From Vanessa cardui (Eukaryota > Arthropoda > Insecta > Lepidoptera > Nymphalidae), in the NCBI RefSeq assembly GCF_905220365.1, contig NC_061154.1, positions 6,820,001 to 6,884,000 of the forward strand: DNA of 64,000 nt, in the 5' to 3' direction. The notes beneath the pieces are model-generated. The model did not search any database. It saw only the letters and a program-made list of their open reading frames with translations, and was not told the DNA's origin. The position numbers and the translations under genes were made by a program. The first letter of the stretch is position 1. Each line of letters begins with the position of its first letter. Positions 36,556 to 49,754 of the stretch are shown in pieces.

Positions 36556-36806
36556 GCAACCTAAGTAACAACCACGATTGGCAATGACGATGTAAAAGTA
36601 TTAACCATTCCTTACATCACCTTGAAAATCCTAAACCTCGAGAACCAAGATATTAGGTCCGTTTTGCACGTGGTAAATTAGCTCACTCATCCTTCAAACC
36701 CGAACGCGACAATACTGAGTACTGCTGATTAGCAGTAGAACATCTATAAGAGTGGGTGCTACCTACCAAGACAGGCTTGCACTTAACCCTACCGCCATAA
36801 GTATAA
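36556..36806 (+). mobile_element. dispersed repeat family C, copy 6
   Basis: GGCAATGACGATGTAAAAG, AACCATTCCTTACATCACC, CGAGAACCAAGATATTAGG, TTAGCTCACTCATCCTTC, GACAATACTGAGTACTGC and CTTAACCCTACCGCCATAAG preserve family C order. The 5' part before CAATGACG is missing. Confidence 0.8.
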
Positions 36807-36809
36807 ATT

Positions 36810-39800
36810 TACAATTAAAATTTCATTTTACATAAATAAGTGTAGTAACTGAAAGTTACGTACTAAATGACAAAACTTAAGTAACACAAATTACAGAATC
36901 GAGTTACTTCGTTACGATTCCACGGTTTTAATTACTCGACCGAAAATCGTGAACATTTTCCTACGTTCTTAAGGATATAAATATAGGTGTACCTATCCAA
37001 ACTGGTCAGTCAGCTGATCTATTTCAAGTATTTTACATCCATTGCTGCGGAAGGATTCATTAAAAACAGTCCACGCCCATCGAAATGAATTAACTAATGC
37101 AGCGTGGCTAACGACTAATGTTTGACGACGCTTAATATACTTTAGTTAAAATAAATTTAAATACATTACCAACTGAATACACAATCGTTGCGTATATTTC
37201 GATATTATACTACTATTGTTGAAACGTTCATTCACCTTTGATTCAAGGAGACATCTCAGGAACACGCAAGATGCTTTCTCCAGACGTCGTTCGTAAGCAT
37301 CCGGAAAATAAAATGGTACATAGGATACATATATATATGTATATATTACCTACCTACTTAAATGTACTTGGACCTAATTCATTTTTTTTAATTGGAATGT
37401 ATCTGTTACTTTTTAATTAATATATTGTTCAAAACAATAACCAAATGTGCATTGTTGATATAATCTATTAATTATTTTAATATTAACAATCTTTTGAGGA
37501 CGATGACACTACTCATTTGGCATATTTTCTAAGTATAATCTATATATAACATTATTTGGTAAACTGACTAAATTAACGGTTGCATATCGAAATATGATCT
37601 TATTGGTAATAGTTATAAGAACTAATATTGTTTACTGCAAATCGGGTATTGTATAGGGGAAGGCGACCCTCCTTCGTGACTCATCCGTACCAGCTGGCGT
37701 GCTTAGGGCGTCTGCATACCTAGACACTGCCAAATGATATATTGTAAAGGGGATTACACACGCGATACATTTTCGCAACACCGACTCTTCAACACGGAAC
37801 AATATTTTTACGTTGCTGAAATTTTAATTAATAGCGTAACCAAATAATAGGTCTCGACTTACATGTTAGTAATGGCATGTATACATTTTATTAATTTACA
37901 AATATATCACATTATATAATATTGTTAACAACATGATAATAATAATTAATAAATTAATTCCTTAAAACATGTTTAATGTTATTAAATATAGCTGTCATGA
38001 ATATGAGCCACAAAACTAGAAAGGGGCGAGCCCTAACCGAAATGAGCACGACAAGAGAGCCCTTTTATGAATCTTTGTCGCGTGAAATGCCTGCTTTGCA
38101 GCCAAGCCCGACTTCAGTCGGCTTTTATAAACGCAGAAACACATTTTAAATCTTTAAAATTCTTTAAATCATGTCATATAAATGTAGTATTTTCTTTATT
38201 ATGCAATATTCGAAAACCACTGAGGAAAAAGCCTTTATTACTTATTGTTTGCCAGTACGTACGTACAAAAACCACCAAAAGAACATTTAAATGAAGGAAA
38301 TACCCACGTTCAGTCAGGGGTTGCCTTTGTGATGTACAAAGTTTCGTGTTTTCATTTGGATAAATCTGCATAAGCGGTAGGGCGGGCGTGTAGTCGCATG
38401 GGTTACACAGGAAAAACTTTGTTCCGATTTTATAATAGGACATTATGTTTTAATTGTACATTCAGTAAAAAAAGGTTGACCAAGAAATATAGCCCAAGTT
38501 GAAGTGAAACATATTTCTATTAAAGAATGTAAATCGATGACATGTCATAGTTTGTAGTTATTGAAGCAACTAAATCTTCAACGCTTGATATTTAACGATA
38601 CTTATAGCTGACACATTCGAAACGGAATTAGTGTTTGTCAATGACTATGTATGAGTATATATTTATACATGCATATAGAGCACTCACGCAAATACATTGA
38701 CTAATCCTTTCTTTGTTCACGTCTAAGGGTAACACCCCTAAATATGACATCGATTTGAAGTTACAGTATTAGCTGAGAATAAGTAGTAGTAGTTTTAGAT
38801 AGACATATTTGTAGTATTTACTACCGTCTTGTGATTTTATATGACAAAATATTTATTAATTGCAATTAATTATGCTTTTTATTATAAGCATATTATGATG
38901 TCCAGAAGTATTAAATGTATTGTTTGAAATTTTGCCATGTTTGCTTTCGAAGGCTTACCTATTTTTGCTTAGAAAGCCTTTGTTGTAATTCTATCAGATA
39001 AGCAAAGGACGGTCAATTATTCGTAAACCAATAAAGTATTTCTCGTTGTGAAATTTATCATGTAATAGAAATATTAAATGTTCGAAATAATCTTACAAAT
39101 TTGTAAGTATAATATAAATTTGTAAATTGTATGTAATTTCCTTAAATTTCAGAGACGTAGCGCTTAATGGATTCAATACTTTTGTATATTATTTGGTTAA
39201 TATGAAACCGATATGGTCTCGTTATCTTTTGTAGAATTGTTCACTAATGTAGTTTTATGGATAACTTTCATTAATATAATAATAAGTCAGACTAACATGA
39301 ACATCGCGTGTCGATTATAATTTTAAAAGTATGGTAACAGTAGTTTTCTATGTTATATTGAGATGGATTGACCGCGGTAGTCTCGAGCGACCGACATTAA
39401 TGACACCACTCCATTAATTTCCTAAGGCATAACAACAGCTACTGTAAACATTGACAAAGATGTTTATTAAACTACAGCATTTGTTGATCATAACGGGAAG
39501 TATATTGGACGTTTAAACTTTTGAAAACTGGTAACACTTAATTTGTTTTTGTTGGGGTTGTCAGTTTGAATATGTTTGCTGGTTCCATTTTTGGCTTACT
39601 TCTTGTTTGTTTTCATATCACTAGACTCTTCCCACCTTTTCGTCCTCTGTTTCTTTCCTCTTCCTTAAGATTACCTAGAAAATATCGATGTCGTAGCGAG
39701 TAGATATGACCGTCTTGAATGTGATTTATATATGTATTTATTGGTGTATAATAAATAGTTTACAATAAGTAGGTAGTTTGAATAAATGGTAACATGACAA

Positions 39801-40260
39801 TCTAAATGGATGCACCGTGAGGCGCCATGGATCGCACTACAGCGACGTATGGGCACCGTCATCATTATTCCGGCCCTCCCACGTTGAATAGAAGGCAGCC
39901 TAAGATGGTAACGTAGGTAGGTATGGGCTCAATACAAAAACGTGCGACCTGAAGCTACATCTTCTGTCGAGTAAAAGGCTCAGTATCATTATCAGTATCA
40001 GCATCATCTTTATCTCGATCCCCGTACCCTTGACGGTGACACACACGTGGAATGAGAAAAACCTCTATTTTTAGGATGAAGAACCAGAAGACTATCATCC
40101 CAATTTGGTTCATCCCAAGTCACGTCTTGACTTAGGTTGACTCAGGTTGGGAAAATAGTTTTCTTCAAGGTGCAGAGGAAGCTCCAGTGGTAAGCCTTGG
40201 TTGTGAATTCTTCTCGCACACCAATGTACTGACCATTTTTCCATCGCGGTTCTTTTCAAG
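36810..40260. other. AT-rich non-coding stretch
   Basis: No gene or clear dispersed repeat. GC-richer patches at 37650-37735, 38020-38130 and 39880-40260 carry no frame above about 90 codons and no known motif. The last patch has a short TCCCAA/TTGGGA inverted arrangement around 40100-40155. Confidence 0.45.
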
Positions 40261-40261
40261 G

Positions 40262-40355
40262 ACCATTGACTATCTTGTTTGCCATCCAAATCCGTGTCGA
40301 GGCAGTTAGGTAATATCTATCCAGCTGAATGACCCAAGCCCTACCACCAACTAAC
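40262..40355 (+). mobile_element. family C 3' fragment
   Basis: GGTAATATCTATCCAGCTG followed by CCCAAGCCCTACCACCAAC corresponds to the last part of family C (GGTACCTACCCAGACGGG to AAAGCCCTACCACCAAG). The upstream boundary is vague. Confidence 0.45.
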
Positions 40356-40359
40356 ATAA

Positions 40360-42844
40360 CTTTAAAATGGAAACATTAATATATTAGTAATTATCAGCCC
40401 TAACGTGGTAGAGCTTTGCATATATCTGCTGGTTGAATACCACGCTTTCATTAATTACGTTCTAAATATCAATATCAATATTCTATACAGCTATACATAC
40501 CAAGGGGTATTTGAGATCATATGATGGAAGCGTTAATGCGCTGCGAAGTATTTTATTTAGTCTAGATTTAGTGTCTATATCAAACTAGCCTGCTTTCTGC
40601 TTATGTATATGTAGATCGACGCTTGAGATGGTTTCAAAAGTGCTAATGTCAATGGGCGAAGGTAAATAAAATAAATAGGGTAGAAAAAGACTTCATCAGT
40701 AAAATGATAAAATATGAAAAAAAACAAACACTATTTCCCAAACATACAAAATCGAATTATGGAGATAAAAACACGTAAAGATTTGTCAACATTTAATTTG
40801 TATTCCTGATTATCATAACTCTTCAAAGTGAACCCATAATGTTATTAGTGAGAAAATGTGAAATGGCCGAACTGAAGGAAATTCTCGTAGATTTGTTCGT
40901 TTGGAAAAATTGAATATGGAATATTAGCGTTACCATGTAACAGCTGTATTTGCATTTCTAGTCTAAATATCGTTCTCAATGCACACTTTTGTTTTTATAA
41001 ATTGCATACAGACGCTCGTAACTAATTTCTGAACGGCCAACTTGACGGCACTTACAATGTATGAGATATAACATAAGCCCATTGCTGACGGTTACAATTA
41101 TTTTTAACTAGTAGTTGATCGTTGTTGTTTAACTAATAACACTGAAAAATTTGGTCACTTAATATTTTTGGAAATATGTTTGGATTCAGTGGAAGTGTAG
41201 TAGGTAGTTGAAATAGAATTGAAGAAATTGTTGGTAATAAAAGGAAAAGAACAGAAAACACGTAAACATACTTCGAACATAGAGTACACAGCAACATTGT
41301 GACGTTTTCGTCATAAGATATTCTAAGCTCCAAGTTTATAAAACGTTTTATAAAAAAATAACTACAAGTTGAAGTATGTGTAGCGTTGTTTCTATAGTGT
41401 GTAGTCAATATTTCACAACGTCGGCGGCGCGGGCGCTGTAAAGCGCTATGAATAATTTTAATGCCTTCGATTTATTGCCAGGACGTATACGACGTAATCT
41501 TACACCATTCGAACGGAGAATAAGGCAGAAATACTATGAGTTAGTGGTACACAGTTTATGTTTAATATGATTATGATGAGAACGAAGATTTTATAAATTA
41601 TTATCATGTTGCTGTCGTAGATCATTCGAAGAAGATTCTTCTAATAAATAATACTTGAACTTTGTCGAAAACGAAACCAAATAAACTATATGGCATGTAA
41701 AGGTAAGGTATGGTAAATGTAAAGGCTTACTCTTTGAGACTAAGCGCTCGAAATATGAAATTACGTTACGTTATTAAAATAACATGACTACTCCACAGTG
41801 CAATTGTGTTGCAATAATTTCATTGGTTCATTTTCATCTAGCTAAGTGAACGTTCCTTCGTTTTCAATTTGACTCCGTGCGTTCACATGATTCTGCCTTA
41901 CCATTACTTTACATGCATACATTTGACCTATTTATTGTGCATTCACAATACGAAAAGAATAACTAAAGACGTCATTTTCATAAGAAATGTAGAGATGAAA
42001 GATGAAGGAAATAATAAATTCTATATTTGAATTTAAACATTAATTTCGTATACTGGTAGGAAATTCTTACAGGTACGTGGCGTCCTATTAGAATTTCATA
42101 CTGTTCATATACAACTATTAAATTTCAAAAAAAGAACAGTTTGTAAGTTGTCTTCCATAAATAATTCTTTAGCCAGTGTCAATTAGATCATTTTATAATT
42201 GCATGTATAATATTCATGGTATAGACAACGTCTAAGTTCTATATTTTAAGGATTCTAACAGAACACTTATCGTCAAAAAGAAAAGTGTCGGTCTAGACGC
42301 TTTTATGGCGAACTCTCGCCAAACTGTAACAGTACCAACCAAAAACTATGTAGGAATATAAAAAACGTCCTATGAAATATTCATATTTCGCTTGTTATAT
42401 ACGTACAAAAATATTTACTAACTTACATATAACAAAAATAATTTTAATGAATTAAGAATGAGCTATTTTTAAAATAATCACAAACCTAGTAAATAGTTGT
42501 TACTCCTGTTGGGATAATAAGCATAGTAGCAAAATAATATTTGTTTGTTTCTCAGCACGATTACACTCGCGTGATGTTATACATATGCATAGTCCTTTTA
42601 CAATAAATGTTATCCAAAGCAAAAATTCTGTTTGAATTAGAATGGCAGGACTACAGATTTGCGTGATCAAACTAACAAACACACTCTTCCGCTTTATAAC
42701 ATACGTATATATTATATAAATATAAAAAGCTTTTGGAGTGTAAATTAATATGCAACAATGAGTTATCTCTCAAAAACACAATTATTATTTTGAATGATGA
42801 CTCTATTTTAATTTTTATATATTTTATATTCATGCATATGTCAG
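40360..42844. other. AT-rich non-coding stretch with a small GC island
   Basis: A compact GC-rich island at 41416-41450 (GTCGGCGGCGCGGGCGCTG, with hairpin GCGCT-GTAA-AGCGC) interrupts AT-rich DNA and is followed by about 90 bp of moderately complex sequence with no long frame. Otherwise nothing recognised. Confidence 0.45.
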
Positions 42845-42980
42845 CACAATTATAAAAAATCCTTTTGTCGATAGGACTGTTTCTACAGCCTATGTCCTGC
42901 CTTAGGATTCAAGCTTGCTTCATATCAAATTTTATCATAATTGGTTTAGCCGTGAAAGACAAATAATATTAATATAGATT
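42845..42980 (-). mobile_element. Helitron-like family H fragment (5' part)
   Basis: The minus strand reads ATATTAATATTATTTGTC, TTTCACGGCTAAACCAATT, ATGATAAAATTTGATATGAAG and CAAGCTTGAATCCTAAGG, in the order of the 5' half of family H. The 3' CTAGT end is absent. Confidence 0.5.
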
Positions 42981-42984
42981 ACTT

Positions 42985-45119
42985 AGATGTCCGTCTCGGG
43001 TCATTGAAGGATTGTTAAGAAGGCACACGCAAATATGGGTGTGGACTCAACAGTGGACGGCATGGTATTTTTTTTTTAAGTAAGAGTAGTAAATTTTAAT
43101 CTGTTATCGAGGATACACATCAATAATGCCAAATTTTAATATAATCATAAAAAAGCATGCAATATATAAATAACTTTTTAATAATATTGATAAAGAATAA
43201 CCAAACGAAATATTCTTATAACGATGACCATTCCCGTAAAAATCTCGTATCGATTAATTCACTCGATACCAATTAGTAAATGTTGCATATAGGCAAATCA
43301 TGACTATCATGTTTCAATAAAATCCTGACCGGTAGGGTAAAAACATGTTTACATGATTAAACGTACTCAGAGGCTTTTTGTATTAAGATTTTAAAATGTA
43401 ATCTTGTAAAACACCTAAAACGCAATCAAATTCAATATTACTATTCGTATAATCCACGTCTTTTAAAATCAAACAAATATATTATTACCTAATAAACTTT
43501 ACTTTCATATCATAAAAATATAAATATATAAGTACAAGGAAACGAACGAAACGAGAAAAGAAATATAAAGAAATAAATTATAGTAAATCAAGGTCTTCCA
43601 TTGTTCTGTTTCAATGTACGTTATAACATAAATATTATACTCTAAAATGTATTCCTTATAAAAACAGATTCACTACGTAATACTCGGCGTAAGCCGTAAT
43701 CGATCACTAAAGGGAAATGATTTTCTCGGACGGAGTTAAATCGCTAAGCGCCAAAGTTCTAACCTAACAGCTTACACACTAAGCCTCTTAGTGTTAACTT
43801 ATTCCTTATTAGAAAAACAATTAAAAATGTAACATTAAATCAAAGCTACCTACGTAATGAAATTTAAATCATTCGATATTTTGATTGTTTTATAACTGAA
43901 GGAATTCGCTATTTTTATCTGTATAAGAATATCATACATTATTTCTTTAATTGTAATAAAATCTACTATAACAATCCTTTAATTAAAAGTAATTACACTC
44001 TATATATTTATTATTGAAAAGCTCTTTCGCTGCAATCGTTCGCTAAGCATTAATGTTCTATTAATACATAAATTACTAAAGTATGTGTGTTTACATATAC
44101 CACGAGAAAATGCCCGTATTTGCCTTTTATAAATTTCCGGTTACCGATAACGATGTTTGAGTAATAAATAAAATAATTTTAACTTTTACCTAAGCAAACT
44201 AAGTTAGGAATATTTGGTGTACATTTGTAATTTCATGCATTTAAGTAGCAATGTTTGTTAATGAGGACGAAATTATACCAACAGCATTAATATAATATTA
44301 AATATATATATTATTTTTTTAATCCTATTTAATCATATTTACATCTGATGTCTATGTAGAGTTTTAATTTGTTATTGATATAAATAGAATTATAAAAATA
44401 ATTTCACATATTGTTAATCCAACATATACCTACTCAGCAATAAACAAAACAAATCTACATTTATTATCGAGATATAAGCAGATTGCGAACAAACAAATTC
44501 ATGTTTTTTTTTTTAAATAACGTCCAGTCATTTTAAATATAATTCTCGTAAAACATAATTAATGCATTGTAAATGTTTTAATGTTGTAAACAGTTTTCTT
44601 GATTAAGGACGAATAAGTGTAAACATTCATATTAAGCGTATCAAAAACAATTAAACACTTACAAACTACGCCGGTAACTATGTCCTATATAGATGTTCGA
44701 AAGTCTTATAACCTCGTAACACACAGTCTATCAACACGCAAGTAAACAAATACCGAACCGGATAGAGTTTTTTTGTTCACAAAACGAATCGATGATTAAA
44801 AAATTCGCCGATACACATTTCGTAAGACATGACGCACTGAAAAGCGGCTCGTTTGTCGCCTATGCTTCAACTGCGGTCCGTCGGTGCGGGAGTCACTGTA
44901 CTCGAAGTAGCTAAACTTGTGTAGGCGGAAGTGTGTGTAGTAATGTCCTGTGATTTCTTCGTATGAATCAGTCAACTAGCGACCTCTATCGCTTTTATCG
45001 ACAACTTAGATAGTTTTTATAAAAGCGACATCTTACGTTTACAACGGAAACTAAATAGTCATATAACATTCGTTTGAAGTTTAACTTCTAGTTCTCACTA
45101 GAGGGCGTTAGTTGCATAA
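42985..45119. other. AT-rich non-coding stretch, GC-richer near the end
   Basis: No gene. The segment 44840-44945 (GTCGCCTATGCTTCAACTGC, GTCCGTCGGTGCGGGAG) is markedly less AT-rich and precedes a CTCF-like motif at 45095-45107. There is no long frame. Confidence 0.45.
45095..45107 (+). promoter_or_regulatory. possible CTCF-type insulator motif
   Basis: TCACTAGAGGGCG matches the conserved CTCF core CCASYAGRKGGCG at 12 of 13 positions by eye. A single motif match in 64 kb can arise by chance, and lepidopteran repeats sometimes contain similar cores, so binding is only a hypothesis. Confidence 0.3.
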
Positions 45120-45282
45120 TATCCATATTAATATTATAAGGGCGAAAGTGACTCTATCTGCATATTACGTTTATCCTTAAATATATAAACCGATTTTTAT
45201 GGAATTTGGATACGGATTGAGTTTGAAGCCCTTTCTCACCTTCCAAGGGAATAAAACATGGGATAAGGTAGGTGTGCGACTT
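45120..45282 (+). mobile_element. Helitron-like family H fragment (5' part)
   Basis: ATATTAATATTATAAGGGCG, GAAAGTGACTCTATCTGC, AAACCGATTTTTATGGAATTTGG and CCTTCCAAGGGAATAAAAC follow the family H 5' plan. It is truncated before the CTAGT terminus. Confidence 0.6.
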
Positions 45283-45284
45283 TT

Positions 45285-46315
45285 TAAATATTTAAGTTGA
45301 AAATGTGCTTTTACTTATTCCACATAAGAAAAATATATTTTTAAAAGGTGTTCGGATTTTCGTCATCAGATATTCATATCATTAGTTATGTTATGGTCGA
45401 TAAAAAATAATTACCAGTGACTACATAATGCAACTCGGTAAAATAAAATTGATGCCGTAGTTTGTCTAACCAGTGATAATTAGGCATTTCGATATAAATC
45501 AATATTATCATTATTAGTATTGTAAATCTTGTTTAACTCTTATTCAATAGATAGCATATTATTTTAACAAAATATTACTGGTCTATTATCTAAACTTAAT
45601 ACGAATCAAAGACAAATAGACTTATACATAAAAAATTTGACTACTCTACCATTCGATATATTTCTAACACAAGTTTTGGTTCCACTGGGGCGAAATGATC
45701 GAATAATACCCATATGTTGATTTAAGAATATTCTATCATGATCCTAAAAATCGTTTAATAAAAGGGATGTTAATTATACTATCATACCTATAAGGTATCC
45801 CACTGATGTACAGTCAGAGTAAGAAAACCTTCGTCAGTTTTCAAATTCATTCCTTTATCAAGTCTTAAACTCTTAGTATCTTTTGAATCTAAACACCAAT
45901 AATTGCGACGCAATATGTCATTCTCGATCGGTAAAGCTTATCGCTCACACTGAGCACACTACAATAGATCTTAAAGTGACGAATCTTTTCTTACCCCGGC
46001 TGTACACGGGTCTGGTTAAAAGAGTGAGTCAATATGAAGTGTATTTGTACCCTTTTACACTATACATACTTATGTTATATGTAGTGGGCTAATTTCCGTT
46101 GAAAACGCCATGGAAAAAATCAGTATCACCGGAAGTGTTATGACTGGAGTAACCGTCTTACTTATTTTAGTTGCCCTGTTACGGTGTTTATTTTATCTAT
46201 AAAAATAGTGACAGACGATTATACATTGGCATTTATATAACTTTTATACATAAGAAAAATAAATCTGAATCGCTTTCCGAATAACACTCCAACATACAGC
46301 AAACGCGGTAATATA
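45285..46315. other. AT-rich non-coding stretch
   Basis: No gene. Around 46010-46040 GGTCTGGTTAAAAGAGTGAG weakly recalls reversed family C, too little to call. Confidence 0.45.
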
Positions 46316-46317
46316 CT

Positions 46318-46472
46318 CCAACAACAACAACAACAGACTGTAAATTCCCACTGCTGGGCTAAAGGCCTCCTCTCCCTTTGAGGAGAAGTTTTGGAACATA
46401 TTCGGTGAAGGAAAACATCTCAAATTTCATAGAAATTCTGCCACATGTGCATCAGGTGGAATATGTTCCAAT
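46318..46472. mobile_element. chimeric inverted SINE B
   Basis: 46318-46410 is minus-strand SINE B from a CAACAACAACAAC tail through CCCACTGCTGGGC to GGAACATATT. From 46411 the sequence switches to plus-strand SINE B (GGTGAAGGAAAACATC, AATTTCATAGAAATTCTGCC, GGTGGAATATGTTCCAA), with internal deletions. The two halves share the inverted TTGGAACATATT / AATATGTTCCAA. This points to an inversion or template switch rather than two full insertions. Confidence 0.8.
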
Positions 46473-46539
46473 ATACTTCAATACACTACAATTTTTCTTA
46501 TCTTTGTGCATTATGTATTCTCCCATCAAAGAGCAATGT

Positions 46540-46715
46540 ACTGTGTCCAGCTAATGGTACTTAGTATTGTTGTGATCCGTTTTGAAGGGTAAGTGAGCCT
46601 GTATAACTTCAGGCACAAGGGATGTAACATCCTAGTTTTCAAGGATAGGTAAATATTTCTTATAGTGTTAATGTATATCGCCTGTGGTGACCAATAGCAC
46701 CCAATCATATTAAAA
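46540..46715 (-). mobile_element. dispersed repeat family C, copy 7
   Basis: ACTTAGTATTGTTGTGATCC, GAAGGGTAAGTGAGCC, AACTTCAGGCACAAGGGATG, CATCCTAGTTTTCAAGG and TATCGCCTGTGGTGACC match reversed family C. A deletion shortens the segment ahead of GGTGACC. Confidence 0.8.
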
Positions 46716-46719
46716 AGCG

Positions 46720-49210
46720 CCGTCGTGATAGAGTCAAAAGGGTTCGAAGTTTTGATCAATTACTAATATCAACACATATATTTTGACACGTACTTTTGGT
46801 AAACATGATTATGTATTTTGGTAAAACTTGTAGGTATAGAATGGCATTCATTGCAATGCCTGTATGTTTTTAATTATTCGTTTGATGTATGTGCACATAA
46901 ATGCATGTCTTGGTATGTACGTTAGTATCTTGCTTAAGTGATTCTTTTGTCATGTTCGAACAAAAGACAATAATATAGACGGATAGCTAATTTCATCCTA
47001 CGCGTAATAGCATAAAATACAACTGATTTTGTATTCATTAGATTCATTTCATCTGCCTTCTTTTTAACAAACAACTCGCAAAGAGAAGTAAATAGTATAA
47101 CTTAAAGTCCGTAAAATTGATATGAGTTGATATTGTTGGTCGATCAAGAAAATTTTGCAATATGTATTTATTGTCGTGACTTTTCATGTTTACACGTTAA
47201 ATAAAAACTATTCAATATTTAACAGTTAAATTAAGCGAGAATTATTCGTAGGCGCCAATGAAAAACTAACTCAAAAAAACTTAATTTACATGAACATACA
47301 TAAAGTTACAACAAACATTATATTATCATTATCATTAACAAACATACATTTTCCTGCTATAACCTTGTTACTCTTAAAGAGTATTGCTGAAATTTATTGA
47401 TTGATTGAACAAACTTTGACGGTTGATTACATACTTCACGCGCGACGGGACGAACGATTAATGGCCTTACTTGTAAACGTTGTTAAACGAATGTTTTTGT
47501 TTAATACCCATTTACATCTTCTGTCATCATTTGTTTGACATTCGAAAGAAAAAGATCCGGCATTGTACTCAATTTATAAGCAGACCCTTAAATTTTAAGT
47601 ACATATCTGAACTGTAATATATTTTCACAGAGAAGTAAATTAAAAAAAACTTCAGTGTCTATGGGGACTGGACAAAAGTTTAATGTAAATGTGTCCATTG
47701 CGCGAAGTTTGTGACTGTGATGTGCAACAGCGGAATAAAAATGAATTATTACAGTTCTTATATTCCTTAGCCAGTTACAAGCTGAATGCCGTAATAATAA
47801 CACAAAGTAGGAGTGGTGAATATTAAAGCGTGGAATATGATAGCTCTTCTTGCAGTCTCCAATGTACTTTACGTATATTTATTTATCACAATATATGTCT
47901 GATTATTTTTATTTGTCTTACTGAAAACCATGAGTCAAATGAGTTGATTGAATAATGTTGATTAATGAAAGGGACTGTTTTCAAATTAAACATCACATGC
48001 TCAACATGTTAATTTGAAAAAATATATAGAAGTCGAATATAGGATAAAAATGCCTATTTGATTTAGAGTAATAAACAAATGCGTAAATGTTTGTCTTAAG
48101 TCTTAAGCCGTATCTTTTGTTTAACTTTGTTCTAGTTTAAGTTTTTATTATTAATTTAAGAGTGTACTTTTGATTGTAATTTATTGGTGCGTAAATATTT
48201 GTAGTTGTGTATCATACTGCATTGGTCCGTAATTTAATTGTTTTGTTTTCGTGAATATGCCGATGGTGTTTCGAATGAATAAATGAAAGCAAAATTTGCC
48301 AAACACTAATCAGGTGATGCATCGTTACTATTCTTATTTTCTAAGTCAAAATGTGTCATGTAGGGTATTATTAGTTTACAATTTGAAAGCATACCTTCTA
48401 AAGGTACATAGCATTGCTCACTTTTCATAAATTTTGAGTGCTAATTTTTACATATGTTTGATATAACATCAAATATAACAGAAAATCATAACAGAAATTT
48501 CCAAAACCGTTCTGTTAGCGTCGTCCATAATATTGTTACTTTAAGATATGTAACGCTGTGGGCTCTAAGATCTTGCTCTATAGCTATAATCGACACACGT
48601 TATACGACTAGGTTGATTACTCAAAAAGGAAATGAATTTGTTTGGTCATAGAAAGAGGATGTTTTAACAAAACCATTTTGGTGTCAGTCAGACAATGGCC
48701 GTGTCCGCTATAGCGAAACATCCGGAAAATGTTTCTGCGGCTTGACGCCTAAGAGTTCGTAAATTGACCTAGTCCTAATTACGATTACATTAATTGTATT
48801 ATTAGATACAAGTGGGTCGTGGGTATTAAATTATGTAATTTTATCAATCAAACTTCGTATTGAGAGCAAATGCTCAATATAAAATATTTAAGTTATATCT
48901 TAGTTAAGAGTCATTGCAGTTATTTCTAAAGAAAATTGTATTTCATAGAAGTAATAAATCTCGGAAATTTAATACAATCAGGGGTTTATTCAAACTTGGA
49001 GAAATCCTTAAAATTGTTTGATTGCATGTATTGGATTAAATTTATAATAAATGTACCCATCTCTCCTTACATTTATAGTATGATTTCATGCGTTAGACAA
49101 GCAATCCTTAAGTTAAGGCATCTTATGATTTAGCAATAAATAGACGCTAACTACTAAAATTACTCGTAAAAATATAGAATGAATATTTTCAGATTTTAAT
49201 TATATTTATC
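46720..49210. other. AT-rich non-coding stretch
   Basis: No gene, RNA or clear repeat recognised on either strand. Confidence 0.5.
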
Positions 49211-49213
49211 CCT

Positions 49214-49250
49214 AACTAGATGTTGTGCGGCTTTGCTTGTGTGGAAATAG
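49214..49250 (-). mobile_element. Helitron-like 3'-end fragment
   Basis: AACTAGATGTTGTGCGGC followed by TTTGCTTGTGTGG is a diverged reverse complement of the GCGAAGCC-containing terminal region that ends CTAGT in family H. Only about 37 bp remain. Confidence 0.4.
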
Positions 49251-49302
49251 TATATATTAACTGATTAACTTAAAATATTACGTTAAAATATTACCTATTT
49301 TT

Positions 49303-49346
49303 CACATTGCATTGGTGTGTATTCACATACACACCAATGCAATGTG
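49303..49346. repeat. perfect 19-bp inverted repeat, 6-nt loop
   Basis: The left arm is CACATTGCATTGGTGTGTA (49303-49321), the loop TTCACA is at 49322-49327, and the exact reverse complement is at 49328-49346. Its size and geometry resemble the hairpin at 23925-23967, but the sequences are unrelated. Confidence 0.9.
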
Positions 49347-49511
49347 GTATAAAAAGGTTGATTTTAGGGTTAAATATTCAGAAACGCTTCAATACTTTCT
49401 AATCATTTTTAACTAGTATCTCAAATAAAAATTCATATATCTTACTTAAAAAACGGACTTCCATGCAAACTTTCACCTCTTTAGGGGAAGAATTTTTTAA
49501 ATTCTTTCCTT

Positions 49512-49740
49512 AGACGACCTCCGTGGTCGAGTGGTGTGTACACCGGTTTTCATGGGTACGCCACTCCGAGGTCCTGGGTTCGATTCCCGGCCGAGTCGAT
49601 GTAGATTACCATTAGTTTTCTATGTTGTCTTGGGTCTGGGTGTTTGTGGTACCGTAGTTACTTCTGATTTCCATAACACAAGTGCTTCAGCTACTTACAT
49701 TGGGATCAGAGTAATGTATGTGATGTTGTCTCATATTTAT
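49512..49740 (+). mobile_element. tRNA-derived SINE, family A copy 2
   Basis: Same start (GACGACC), A-box region TGGTCGAGTGG, B box GGTTCGATTCC and end (GTGATGTTGTCTCATATTTAT) as the copy at 3282. It is followed by a TTATTATTATTATTTATT tract that may be the tail. The 120-codon frame at 49531-49893 is the SINE read through into flank and is not a gene. Confidence 0.88.
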
Positions 49741-49754
49741 TTATTATTATTATT

